In this document: in pieces, positions 56,679 through 64,000 of the stretch
Layout of the letters: every line of letters begins with the position of its first letter
Numbering within the stretch: the stretch's first letter is position 1
Assembly: GCF_026540895.1 (NCBI RefSeq)
Contig: NZ_JALNUR010000001.1
Span: 205,409-269,408 of the forward strand
DNA length: 64,000 bases
Reading direction: 5' to 3'
Source of the DNA: Sphingomonas sp. GM_Shp_1
GTDB lineage: Bacteria > Pseudomonadota > Alphaproteobacteria > Sphingomonadales > Sphingomonadaceae
Position numbers and translations under genes: made by a program
Notes under the pieces: generated by a model
Databases searched by the model: none
What the model was told of the DNA's origin: nothing
What the model saw: the letters and a program-made list of their open reading frames with translations, nothing else

Positions 56679-58853
56679 TCAAAAGCGGAAGGTGAGCGAG
56701 GCGCTGGCGTTGCGCCCCGGCTGGGTGAAGGCCACCGGGGGCACATCGGCCGCGCCGGTCGGCAGTGGACGCGGTACCGACAGGCCGCGCACGTCCGACC
56801 ACCAGGCATAGGTGGCGTTGGTCAGGTTGAAGACGCCCGCGCGTAGGGTCAGCGCATCGTTCAGCCGGGCGAAGACGGTCGCGTCCAGGATGGTGAAGGC
56901 GGCGGGCCGGAAGCATTCGGTGCTGCACACACCGGTCGTGTCGGACAGGGCCTTGCGCGCGCTGTGCGTCATGACGATCTGCCCGCCGAACCGGCCCTGG
57001 CCCGGCTCGCGCCAGCCCACACCCATGACCAGCTTCAGCGGATCGACCGTCGACAGCGGCCTGCGCGTGCCATCGGGCGCGATCTGGTCCCCCTCGGTAT
57101 AGGAGATGGCGAGCTGTCCGGTCAGGCCGTTGCCTGCGCGCGCATCCAGTCGTGCCTCGGCCCCCTTCACCTTGGCGCGGTCCAGATTGATGAACTGGTA
57201 CACGGCCGGGTTCGCGGGAGTGAAGGCACCGCTGACCACCTCCTGACTGATGAAGTCGCGGTAGTCGGCGCGGAAAACGCTGGCCGATACGTCGACCGCC
57301 TCGCTGTTCAGCCTGAGGCCCGCCTCGATCGCCTCGCTGGTTTCGGGCCGCAAATTCGGGTTGGGGGCCGAGGTATAGCCGAAGGCGAGGTTGGAGAAGA
57401 ACTGGTTGATCTGCCCCGGCTCCGGCGCGCGGAAGCCACGGGCATAGCTGGCGAACAGCCGCACCGTGGGGGCGAGCGCCAGCACTGCGCCGATGCGCGG
57501 GCTGACCCGGTCGGCGGACTGGCCCGCGCCGGTGAATTGGGGCAGCAGCGGGTCCTTGTCGGGCGACAGGCGATACCAGTCATAACGCAGCGCCGGGTGC
57601 AGGGTCAGCGGGCCGATGCCGATCTCGTCGCCGACAAAGGCGCCCGCCAGGGTGAAGTCGGTGCTGGGGAAAGCACGGGTCGGAAAGGTCTCGCCCGCAG
57701 GCGGCACCGTGCCGTCGCGCAGGCCCCGCTGGCGCAGGACGCTGGTATCGGCGCCCGTCACCAGCCGGTGACTGATCCCGCCCGTCGCAAAGCCCAGCCG
57801 CACCTCGCCCGATCCGCCATAGACCCGGTTCTCCAGCGTGTTGAGCCGGGTACGATCGGCCAGGGTGCGGCGATCCTCGGCGCTGAACTGGCGGTTCTCG
57901 GCATCCTGGACATAGACCGCCGCCCGCGCGAACTGGACCAGGCCGGTACCGTCATAGGTCCAGTCGAGCGCACCGCGCCAGCGCCGGCCCGTGTCGCGCG
58001 CCTGCAATCCAGCAACGCTGGTGTTGATGCCGGTCAGCACATCGGTCTCGACCCGATTGTCCAGATACTCGCCCGTCGCACGCAGGCGATGGCCGGGTGC
58101 CACGTTCCAGACCAGCTTGCCCATCAGCGCGTTGGACTGGCCGTCCTGCGGATTGGGCGCGGTGCGGGTGACGCCGGTGCCCTCGACATCGCCCTTGTTC
58201 TTCAGCTCGAAAAAATCGCGGCGGGTATAGGCCAGCATCGCGGACACCGCGCCCGATTGCCCCGCAACCACGGCGGATTGGGTATATTCGTCATCGGCCG
58301 AATTATACTGGGTGCGCAGCGATCCGCCGAACGACTTGCCCCCCAGAATGTCGGCCGGGTCACTGGTCGTGAAGCTCACCGCGCCCGCCAGCCCGTCGCT
58401 GCCATACAGCGCCGAGGCGGGGCCGCGTAGGAACTCGACCGACTTGACGAGCCCCAAGTCGACATAGTCGCCGCGCCCGACATCCTGTGCACCGAAGCTG
58501 AAGCCATAGGGCACGCGGACGCCGTCGACCTGGATCAGCACCCGATTGCCGCCGATACCGCGCACCACGAAGCCCTCATTGCCCGCGCGCCCGGTCGTGC
58601 CCATCGCCGCGCCGAAGCGGGTGGGCGCGCGCCGCACGCTGATGCCGGGTTCGAAGCGGACCAGCTCCTTGATGTCGGTCGCCAGTTCGTCGGCGATCTC
58701 GTCCGCGTCCTTGACCGAGACGGTGACCGGCGCGTCCTTCACCTGGATCGGCACACGCGTGGCGGTGACGACGACATCGCGTTGCTCGCCTGTGTCCTTA
58801 CCGTCCTCCGCAGGCTCCCAAAGCGCTGCCAGCGCGGCGAGCGTCAAAAGCAT
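56679..58853 (-). CDS. TonB-dependent outer membrane receptor (heme/iron type)
   Basis: The 724-residue receptor begins with a short signal (MLLTLAALAALWE) and a TonB-box-like start (QRDVVVTATRVP). The plug follows (about 35-150, VRGIGGNRVLIQVDGVRVPYG, FLRGPASALYGSDGLAGAV), then a 22-strand barrel ending SASLTFRF with terminal Phe. The overall pattern fits hemoglobin/heme receptors of the HmuR type. The start at 58853 has AAGGGG 6 bp upstream. Fur-like palindromes lie upstream at 58880 and 58922. The next gene is DUF6607. Confidence 0.88.
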   Translation of the reverse strand: MLLTLAALAALWEPAEDGKDTGEQRDVVVTATRVPIQVKDAPVTVSVKDADEIADELATDIKELVRFEPGISVRRAPTRFGAAMGTTGRAGNEGFVVRGIGGNRVLIQVDGVRVPYGFSFGAQDVGRGDYVDLGLVKSVEFLRGPASALYGSDGLAGAVSFTTSDPADILGGKSFGGSLRTQYNSADDEYTQSAVVAGQSGAVSAMLAYTRRDFFELKNKGDVEGTGVTRTAPNPQDGQSNALMGKLVWNVAPGHRLRATGEYLDNRVETDVLTGINTSVAGLQARDTGRRWRGALDWTYDGTGLVQFARAAVYVQDAENRQFSAEDRRTLADRTRLNTLENRVYGGSGEVRLGFATGGISHRLVTGADTSVLRQRGLRDGTVPPAGETFPTRAFPSTDFTLAGAFVGDEIGIGPLTLHPALRYDWYRLSPDKDPLLPQFTGAGQSADRVSPRIGAVLALAPTVRLFASYARGFRAPEPGQINQFFSNLAFGYTSAPNPNLRPETSEAIEAGLRLNSEAVDVSASVFRADYRDFISQEVVSGAFTPANPAVYQFINLDRAKVKGAEARLDARAGNGLTGQLAISYTEGDQIAPDGTRRPLSTVDPLKLVMGVGWREPGQGRFGGQIVMTHSARKALSDTTGVCSTECFRPAAFTILDATVFARLNDALTLRAGVFNLTNATYAWWSDVRGLSVPRPLPTGAADVPPVAFTQPGRNASASLTFRF

Positions 58854-58879
58854 GTTCAACCCCTTATTAGCTATCAACT

Positions 58880-58899
58880 ATCATTCGCAATAAGAAGGT
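58880..58899. promoter_or_regulatory. Possible Fur half-site before the TonB receptor gene
   Basis: The sequence CTATCATTCGCAATAAG is similar on the receptor strand to Fur boxes (TTATTGCGAATGATA). It lies 26 bp before the receptor start. It is weaker than the palindrome at 58922. Confidence 0.4.
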
Positions 58900-58921
58900 C
58901 GATAGCGACGAGCAAACAAAA

Positions 58922-58940
58922 AATGCGAATGCATCGCATT
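58922..58940. promoter_or_regulatory. Perfect 19-bp palindrome, Fur-like operator
   Basis: AATGCGA (58922-58928), 5 bp (ATGCA), TCGCATT (58934-58940). The size and TGCGA/TCGCA half-sites suit an iron-regulator box upstream of the TonB receptor. The remaining stretch to 59158 (about 220 bp) contains no supported gene. Confidence 0.6.
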
Positions 58941-59158
58941 AGTGTTATTTGCGGGCGGGATATGTTTGAGGCGGATCGCGCAGTGGCGAGGGGCCCGAAT
59001 GGGTGCGCAAAACGGCGGAAGGGTACGCTGACCGGCGAGGCGCCCGTGCAATCATGGACGCCGCCGCGCCTTGCCCGTCAGGTGTTGGAGCTTCGCCCGC
59101 TCTCGGTAGGGCAAGCGGCTGTTCCTGCCATTCACAGACCCGGTGATCCGGCTTCGGT

Positions 59159-59803
59159 TCAACCCAGGATGCTCTGGCCCATTTCCAACCGCTTGCCGTT
59201 GGTCACGATGACGCGGTCGCCCAGCTTGGTCGCGGCGAACAGTTTGCGCGCGAAGCCGAGCGGTACGCCGATACAGCCATGGGTCGCATTGCCATAGCGA
59301 ACGTCGCTGGCGTGGATGGCCACCCCGTCATTGGTCAGCCGCAGCATATAGGGCATCGGCGCGTCGTAGAGGTTGGAGACATGGTCCGCGTCCTTCTGAA
59401 GGATCGGGAACACGCCGAGCGGGGTCGGCATATTGTCGGCGCCGAAGATCATCGCCGCCGCGCCGATTTCATGGCCGTCGCGGAAGATCGAGACGACCTG
59501 CGCCTCCAGATCGACGGTGATGACGACCGGCCCCTGCGGTGCGCCGCTTTCGTCCCAGACGAATTCGCCGTGATGCAGCGGCTTGTCGATCGGCAGGATG
59601 TGGCGGACGACGAAGGGAGCGGGCGTCGGGCTGGGCGTCGGCGACGGAGCGGGGGGCGCCGGCATGGGGCTGGCCCGGGTGGCGACCGGAGCACTCGGCT
59701 CGGCATCCGTCCGAGCGGCGTGGCGCGACAACATCACGCCACCGCCCACCGCACCCAGGAGGATGGCGCCCGCGAGAAGTTGCAAGGGTCGCATCGACGC
59801 CAT
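59159..59803 (-). CDS. L,D-transpeptidase (YkuD domain)
   Basis: The 214-residue protein has an N-terminal membrane anchor (MRPLQLLAGAILLGAVGGGVML) and a Pro-rich linker (PMPAPPAPSPTPSPTPAP). The YkuD catalytic domain follows (about 75-205), with the His-x-x-...-HGC motif seen as VAIHASDVRYGNATHGCIGVP (Cys nucleophile). Such enzymes form 3-3 crosslinks in peptidoglycan or attach proteins to it. The start at 59803 is preferred; 59794 is also possible. No neighbour gives a specific role; it lies just after dmeF. Confidence 0.88.
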   Translation of the reverse strand: MASMRPLQLLAGAILLGAVGGGVMLSRHAARTDAEPSAPVATRASPMPAPPAPSPTPSPTPAPFVVRHILPIDKPLHHGEFVWDESGAPQGPVVITVDLEAQVVSIFRDGHEIGAAAMIFGADNMPTPLGVFPILQKDADHVSNLYDAPMPYMLRLTNDGVAIHASDVRYGNATHGCIGVPLGFARKLFAATKLGDRVIVTNGKRLEMGQSILG

Positions 59804-59829
59804 CCTAGCGTCCCGTGCTGAACGAAGGG

Positions 59830-60765
59830 TTAGCGGACTTCGATGGTGACATGGCCAAGCGCGCTCATCCCGTCCAGCCGCCGGTGGATGCTGGCGCTGC
59901 TGGGCGTGGAGTCCAGCCCTTCGACCGCCAGGACCACCGCATGCGCGGTCGGCCCGATCCGCCAGATATGGAAGTCGTGGATACGCAGGTCGCCCGGCCC
60001 CTCGACCCGGTTGCGGACCTCGCTCGCCAGCACGGGGTCGGCGGCGTCGAGGAGAACGGCGGACGCCTGCCGCATCAGCCCGACCGACCAGTTGGCGATG
60101 ACGACCGCGCCCAGCAGGCCCACCGCCGGGTCCAGCCATAGCCAGCCCAGATACCGTCCCGCCACCAGCGCCAATATCGCCATGACCGAGGTCAGCGCAT
60201 CGGCCAGTACGTGGATATAGGCCGCACGCATATTGGTGTCGCCGCCATGCCGGTCATGCGCATGGTCGTGCCCGTGGTGATGATGATGACCGTGCGAGTG
60301 GCCATGATCGTGGCCATGGCTATGCCCGTGCCCGCCGCCCAGCATCCAGGCGCTGATCAGGTTGATAAGCAGGCCCAGCACCGCGACGAGAATCGCATCG
60401 CCGAACGCGACGGGATGCGGATCGCTCAGCCGCATGATCGATTCATAGGCGATGCCCAGCGACACCAGCCCCAGCACCATCGCCGATCCAAACCCCGCCA
60501 GTTCGCCGACCTTGCCGGTGCCCCAGCTATAGCGGGGATTGGCGACATGCCGCTTGGCATAGGAATAGGCGAGCGCCGCGATCCCCAGCGCGCCGACATG
60601 GGTCGCCATGTGGACGCCGTCGGCCAGCAGCGCCATCGATCCGGTCCAGTATCCCGCGACGATCTCCCCCACCATCATCCCCGCCGACAGCCAGACGACC
60701 AGCCGGGTGCGGCGCGCATTTTCGTCATGGGCATGGCCCAGATAATCATGGCTGTGGGTGGTCAC
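59830..60765 (-). CDS. dmeF: CDF-family cobalt/nickel efflux transporter DmeF
   Basis: The protein is about 311 residues from a GTG at 60765 with AAAGGA 7 bp upstream; an ATG at 60798 gives 11 more. It has six membrane helices and the CDF metal-site pattern MALLADGVHMATHVGALG (Asp and His) plus YIHVLADALTSVMAILAL. A long His-rich cytoplasmic loop (GGGHGHSHGHDHGHSHGH and neighbouring residues) binds metal. It exports Co2+ or Ni2+ to the periplasm. It is downstream of the RcnR/CsoR-type regulator gene, giving the dmeRF operon known from rhizobia. Confidence 0.85.
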   Translation of the reverse strand: MTTHSHDYLGHAHDENARRTRLVVWLSAGMMVGEIVAGYWTGSMALLADGVHMATHVGALGIAALAYSYAKRHVANPRYSWGTGKVGELAGFGSAMVLGLVSLGIAYESIMRLSDPHPVAFGDAILVAVLGLLINLISAWMLGGGHGHSHGHDHGHSHGHHHHHGHDHAHDRHGGDTNMRAAYIHVLADALTSVMAILALVAGRYLGWLWLDPAVGLLGAVVIANWSVGLMRQASAVLLDAADPVLASEVRNRVEGPGDLRIHDFHIWRIGPTAHAVVLAVEGLDSTPSSASIHRRLDGMSALGHVTIEVR

Positions 60766-60803
60766 GACATCGTCCTTTGCGATACGGTACGGGGTCATCG
60801 GGC

Positions 60804-61079
60804 TCAGCGGAAATGGCGGCGAAGCAGCTTGGCGAGTTCGGCGGCGGCGGCGTTGCGCTCCGCATCGCTTTGCCCCGGTGCGGCGACATGGGCATGGAGA
60901 TGATCCTCGACCAGTTCGTCCATCAGCCCCGCCACCGCGCCGCGAACCGCCGCGACAAGGTGAAGCGTCTCGGCGCAATCGGCATCCGCGACGACCGATC
61001 GCTCGATCGCGGCGACTTGTCCCGCGATGCGCCGGACGCGCGCGACGATCTTTTCCTTGCTGGTGGTGACATGGGCCAT
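60804..61079 (-). CDS. dmeR: Metal-sensitive CsoR/RcnR-family regulator DmeR
   Basis: The 91-residue all-helical regulator shows the FrmR/RcnR pattern: EKIVARVRRIAGQVAAIERSV (helix 1, with RRIxGQ), DCAETLHLVAAVRGAVAGLMDELVEDHLHAHV (the Cys and His residues that bind metal). Metal binding releases DNA and so derepresses dmeF. It sits immediately upstream of dmeF; the two probably share one transcript. A GGG-rich direct-repeat operator candidate lies just before its start. Confidence 0.87.
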   Translation of the reverse strand: MAHVTTSKEKIVARVRRIAGQVAAIERSVVADADCAETLHLVAAVRGAVAGLMDELVEDHLHAHVAAPGQSDAERNAAAAELAKLLRRHFR

Positions 61080-61082
61080 AAC

Positions 61083-61102
61083 GGATAGGGGTATAGGGTA
61101 TA
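61083..61102. promoter_or_regulatory. Candidate DmeR operator
   Basis: The sequence GGATAGGGGTATAGGGTATA has G-tracts in AT-rich surroundings, the kind of site FrmR/RcnR-type regulators bind. It abuts the dmeR start, so it would overlap the promoter or 5' leader. Assigned by type only. Confidence 0.45.
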
Positions 61103-61186
61103 TCGCCTAGGCCATCAAGTCGCGGGTTGCGTGCGCCGGTCGGCTTCGGCCACATGACGCAAAGACGGGATCGAATGGGGATGGAT

Positions 61187-62053
61187 ATGATGCGACGGAC
61201 GCAGGGCTGGATAGCGGCGATAGCGGCGATGACGATGGCGGGGCCCGCCGCAGCCGAATCGATCCTGTTCGTCGGCAACAGCTTCACCTTCGGCGCGAAT
61301 TCGCCGGTGATGCGCTATCGCCCCGATCTGGTCCGCGACCTGAACCGCGAGGGGATCGGCGGCGTCCCCGCGCTGTTCAAGACCTTCGCCGAGCAGGCCG
61401 GGCAGGACTGGACCGTCAGTCTGGAGACGGCGGGCGGGCGCGACCTGGCTTTTCACTATGAGCAGAAGCGGCGCGAGATCGATGCGCGTTGGGACGTGGT
61501 GATCCTTCAGGGCTATAGCACGCTCGACGCGCAACGCCCCGGCGATCCGACCCGCCATGCCGAGGCGGCGGGGTCGATCGCGGCGATGATGCGGCGGGCC
61601 AACCCCCGGGTCCGCGTCGAGCTGGTCTCGACCTGGAGCCGTGCCGACCTGACCTATCGCGTGCCCAGCCCGTGGCGGGGGCGGGCGGTCACCGCGATGG
61701 CCGAGGATCTGGCGGTCGCCAATGCCGGGGCGGTGCGGCGCTTTCCCGAGATTTCGGGCACCATCCCGGTCGGGCAGGCGTGGAACCGCGCCTGGGCGGA
61801 GCGGGTCGCCGATCCCAACCCCTATGACGGCATCGCCTTCGGCCAGGTCGATCTGTGGACCTGGGACCAGTATCATGCCAGCGCTGCGGGTTATTATCTG
61901 GAGGCGCTGGTGATCTTCGAAAAGGTCACCGGCTTCGACGTCCGGCGGCTGGGCGAGCAGGAGCGGGCGGCGCGCGACCTGGGGCTCGAGCCCCGGCTGG
62001 TCACGCGGCTGCAGGCGATCGCCCATGCCGAGGTGACAGCCGTCACGCCGTGA
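61187..62053 (+). CDS. Secreted SGNH/GDSL-like hydrolase family protein
   Basis: The 288-residue protein has a signal peptide (MMRRTQGWIAAIAAMTMAGPAAA). It then has ESILFVGNSFTFGANSP, where GNSFT replaces GDSL as in DUF4886-like SGNH proteins, followed by VVILQGYSTL and WTWDQYHASAAGYYLEAL, giving the Asp-x-x-His dyad. It is probably an extracellular esterase of unknown substrate. Several in-frame ATGs lie at 61175-61190; 61187 keeps a GGGG ribosome site. It overlaps the Rieske gene tail to tail by 11 bp. Confidence 0.68.
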   Translation: MMRRTQGWIAAIAAMTMAGPAAAESILFVGNSFTFGANSPVMRYRPDLVRDLNREGIGGVPALFKTFAEQAGQDWTVSLETAGGRDLAFHYEQKRREIDARWDVVILQGYSTLDAQRPGDPTRHAEAAGSIAAMMRRANPRVRVELVSTWSRADLTYRVPSPWRGRAVTAMAEDLAVANAGAVRRFPEISGTIPVGQAWNRAWAERVADPNPYDGIAFGQVDLWTWDQYHASAAGYYLEALVIFEKVTGFDVRRLGEQERAARDLGLEPRLVTRLQAIAHAEVTAVTP

Positions 62054-62402
62054 CGATCGCCCCGTCGCGGACCGTGACCGGCCATGGCGTCAGCCGCTGT
62101 CCCATACATGGTCCGCCCAGGCAGGCGCCGTCTTCGACCGCGAAGAGCGCGCCGTGCCAGGAGCAGGCGATCCGCCGTCCGTCCGGGGTCAGATAGGCAT
62201 CCAGTTCCTGCGCCAGCGGCAGCCCCATATGCGGGCATCGGTCGACATAGCCGTGCACCGCATCCCCTTGCCGCACGACGAAGCCATGAAACCGGCCCGC
62301 CCGCATCTGAAGCACGAAGTTGCGAGCGGCCCCGTCGGCGATGGTGTCGAGTGGGCCGAGCGCGATCCCCGGCGGCGTCGCGGACAGGCGTTCGTCACTC
62401 AT
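62043..62402 (-). CDS. Rieske [2Fe-2S] domain protein
   Basis: The 119-residue protein is a single Rieske domain with cluster motifs CPHMGLP and CSWHGALF (Cys-His pairs). It is likely a small soluble electron-transfer ferredoxin-like protein. It overlaps maiA by 4 bp at its 5' end, so it is co-expressed with hmgA-maiA of tyrosine degradation. A direct role in that pathway is unknown; no dioxygenase catalytic domain is attached. Confidence 0.82.
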   Translation of the reverse strand: MSDERLSATPPGIALGPLDTIADGAARNFVLQMRAGRFHGFVVRQGDAVHGYVDRCPHMGLPLAQELDAYLTPDGRRIACSWHGALFAVEDGACLGGPCMGQRLTPWPVTVRDGAIVTA

Positions 62403-63031
62403 GCCGCGTCGCCCTGCACCTCGGGCGCGGCCTCGGGCACGCGCTGGCGCAGCCGTGCGGCGGCGGCTGTCAGAAGGGGGTAGGGGGTCAGGTCCACCCC
62501 GAACCGCTCGGCATTATAGACCTGGGGCAACAAATGACAGTCGGCGAGCGTCGGCGTGTCGCCATAGGCATAGCCCGCCCCATGCCGCGCGATCAGCAGT
62601 TCCAGCGCCTGAAAGCCTTCGCCGACCCAATGCGCGATCCAGCGGCGCACGGCCTCCTCATCTGCGCCCATCTCCTGCCGCAGCATCGTCAGGACGCGCA
62701 GATTGTTGATCGGATGGATGTCGCAGGCGATGATCGCCGCCATCGCCCGGACCATGGCGCGTCCCGCGCTGTCGCTCGGCAGCAGGGGCGGGTCGGGATA
62801 GCGTTCCTCCAGCCATTCGAGGATCGCCGGGCTCTGGATCAACGCGCCATCGGGACCTTCAAGGACCGGCACCAGCCCCTGCGGCTGAAGCGCGCGATAG
62901 GACGCCTCCCGTTGGGCCCCGATGCGCAGGTCATGCGCGATGCCGGTATATGACAGGCCCTTCAACGCCAGTGCCAGGCGGACGCGATACGCCGCGCTCG
63001 ACCGCCAGTAACCGTGCAGCGTCAGGCTCAC
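62399..63031 (-). CDS. maiA: Maleylacetoacetate isomerase (zeta-class GST)
   Basis: The 210-residue protein has the zeta-GST start [22 protein letters not shown], where the SS motif binds glutathione, and [20 protein letters not shown]; the C-terminal helical domain has [13 protein letters not shown]. It isomerises maleylacetoacetate to fumarylacetoacetate in tyrosine catabolism. A GTG at 63031 overlaps the hmgA stop (GTGA); the frame opens farther at 63061 inside hmgA. Followed by the Rieske gene. Confidence 0.92.
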   Translation of the reverse strand: MSLTLHGYWRSSAAYRVRLALALKGLSYTGIAHDLRIGAQREASYRALQPQGLVPVLEGPDGALIQSPAILEWLEERYPDPPLLPSDSAGRAMVRAMAAIIACDIHPINNLRVLTMLRQEMGADEEAVRRWIAHWVGEGFQALELLIARHGAGYAYGDTPTLADCHLLPQVYNAERFGVDLTPYPLLTAAAARLRQRVPEAAPEVQGDAA

Positions 63032-64000
63032 GGCAGCCGGGCCTTGGGAAAGTCCTTCCACACCGCGTCATAATCGAGTTGCGCATGGGTAAGCGCATGG
63101 GCGGTGGGGCGATAGGGCCAGCAGCTTTCGACCATGAAGGCCATGGTCCCCTCGATCCGGTGCGGCTTCAGATCGGCGGCGCTCGCCCCCTGCCAACTCG
63201 CCAGGTCGGGGCCATGGCCCGCCATCAGATTGTGCAGCGACAGGCCACCGGGGCGGAAGCCCTCCGCCTTGGCGTCATAGGCCCCGGTGATGAGGCCCAT
63301 CGCCTCCGACATGACGTTGCGGTGGAACCAGGGCGGGCGGAACGTGTCCTCCGCCACCATCCAGCGCGGCGGGAACAGGACCAGGTCGGCATTGGCGCGA
63401 CCGGGCACGTCGCTGGGCGAGGTCAGCAGGGTGAAGATCGACGGATCGGGATGGTCGAAGCTGACCGTGTTGATCGTGTTGAAGCGCGACAGGTCGTAGC
63501 GCCAGGGTCCGAGATTGCCGTGCCACGCCACCACGTCGAGCGGGCTGTGGTCGAGCGTCATCGTCCAGAGCGAGCCGAGGAACTTCTGCACGACCTGGGT
63601 GGGTTCGTCGCGGTCCTCGAACCAGGCGACCGGCGTCTCGAAATCGCGTGGGTTGCCCAGGCCGTTCGCGCCGATGGGGCCGAGGTCGGGCAGGCGGAAC
63701 AGGCTGCCGTGATTTTCCGCGACATAGCCCGCCGCGTCGCCGTCGGGCAGTTCGATGCGGAACCGCACGCCGCGCGGCACCAGCGCGATCTGGCCGGGTG
63801 CGATGTCGATCCGGCCGAGTTCGGTCAGGATGGTCAGCCGTCCCGCCTGCGGCAGGAAGACCAGCTCGCCATCCGCATCAACGAAGACGCGGTCCATGTC
63901 GCGGTTGCAGGCATAGACATGGACCGCGACGCCCTCCAGATCGGCGGGGTCGCGGTTGGCGAGCATCGTCGTCATCCCGTCGACCCAGTCGGTCCCCGCC
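63028..64000 (-). CDS. hmgA: Homogentisate 1,2-dioxygenase, C-terminal part
   Basis: The 324 visible codons cover the C-terminal three quarters of the usual roughly 430-residue enzyme; the 5' end is beyond the right edge. Iron-site and fold signatures are [57 protein letters not shown] and [16 protein letters not shown]. It opens the ring of homogentisate to maleylacetoacetate, which the overlapping maiA product then isomerises. The two are translationally coupled. Confidence 0.95.
   Translation of the reverse strand, partial: AGTDWVDGMTTMLANRDPADLEGVAVHVYACNRDMDRVFVDADGELVFLPQAGRLTILTELGRIDIAPGQIALVPRGVRFRIELPDGDAAGYVAENHGSLFRLPDLGPIGANGLGNPRDFETPVAWFEDRDEPTQVVQKFLGSLWTMTLDHSPLDVVAWHGNLGPWRYDLSRFNTINTVSFDHPDPSIFTLLTSPSDVPGRANADLVLFPPRWMVAEDTFRPPWFHRNVMSEAMGLITGAYDAKAEGFRPGGLSLHNLMAGHGPDLASWQGASAADLKPHRIEGTMAFMVESCWPYRPTAHALTHAQLDYDAVWKDFPKARLP

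Overview
This is a high-GC alphaproteobacterial chromosome segment, most likely from Sphingomonas or a close relative. The reasons are the pckA / chvI-chvG-hprK-rapZ-EIIA-HPr locus with a short HprK, the neighbouring guaB-rsmB and pdxA-surA-lptD blocks, and GAGCGAAGTCGAAGG-type intergenic repeats of the kind I associate with sphingomonads. I found no rRNA, CRISPR array, insertion sequence or integrase. One tRNA (Gly, CCC) is present.

Layout. (1) 1-10.2 kb: the fmt start diverges from recR-def-rmuC. An rRNA/tRNA methyltransferase and the nitrogen-type PTS/ChvGI operon follow on the minus strand, divergent from pckA. (2) 10.3-22.8 kb: housekeeping genes, namely an NfeD/SPFH membrane protease-chaperone pair, guaB, an RsmB-like methyltransferase, a TPR protein, the rsmA-pdxA-surA-lptD envelope operon, pepA and holC. 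(3) 22.8-44.4 kb: a large surface and exopolysaccharide region. It holds two type I secretion ABC exporters (one with a degenerate ATPase site), an HlyD adaptor, a TolC channel, a GT25 glycosyltransferase and a Wzx-type flippase. It also holds a two-gene cassette resembling the capsid head spikes of Rhodobacter gene transfer agents, two signal-peptide-less VCBS/beta-helix proteins, an acyltransferase-SGNH protein, a Wzy/O-antigen-ligase-like polymerase, an outer-membrane beta-barrel and a small Wza-type lipoprotein. (4) 44.5-55.5 kb: small membrane and PilZ proteins, bfd, a DUF418 protein, nhaA, purL, ubiB, map, a molybdopterin-binding-domain protein, a UDP-glucuronate-epimerase-like protein and tRNA-Gly. 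(5) 55.7-64 kb: a TonB receptor/DUF6607 pair with Fur-like palindromes, an L,D-transpeptidase, the dmeR-dmeF cobalt/nickel efflux operon, an SGNH protein, and the tyrosine-degradation genes hmgA-maiA with a small Rieske protein. hmgA runs off the right edge.

How the genes may work together. Region 3 looks like the polymerisation, export and modification part of a sphingan-like exopolysaccharide locus. No priming or other assembly glycosyltransferases and no Wzc kinase are in the window, so these must lie elsewhere. The type I secretion genes probably export the VCBS and beta-helix proteins, which lack signal peptides and whose ends fit type I secretion. The most unusual item is the spike-base plus SGNH-spike pair lodged beside the flippase gene. 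From memory, Rhodobacter GTA head spikes bind capsule and are encoded beside capsule genes, so this may be a detached polysaccharide-recognition module. Function assignments are read from sequence motifs and family knowledge only; no database search was run.
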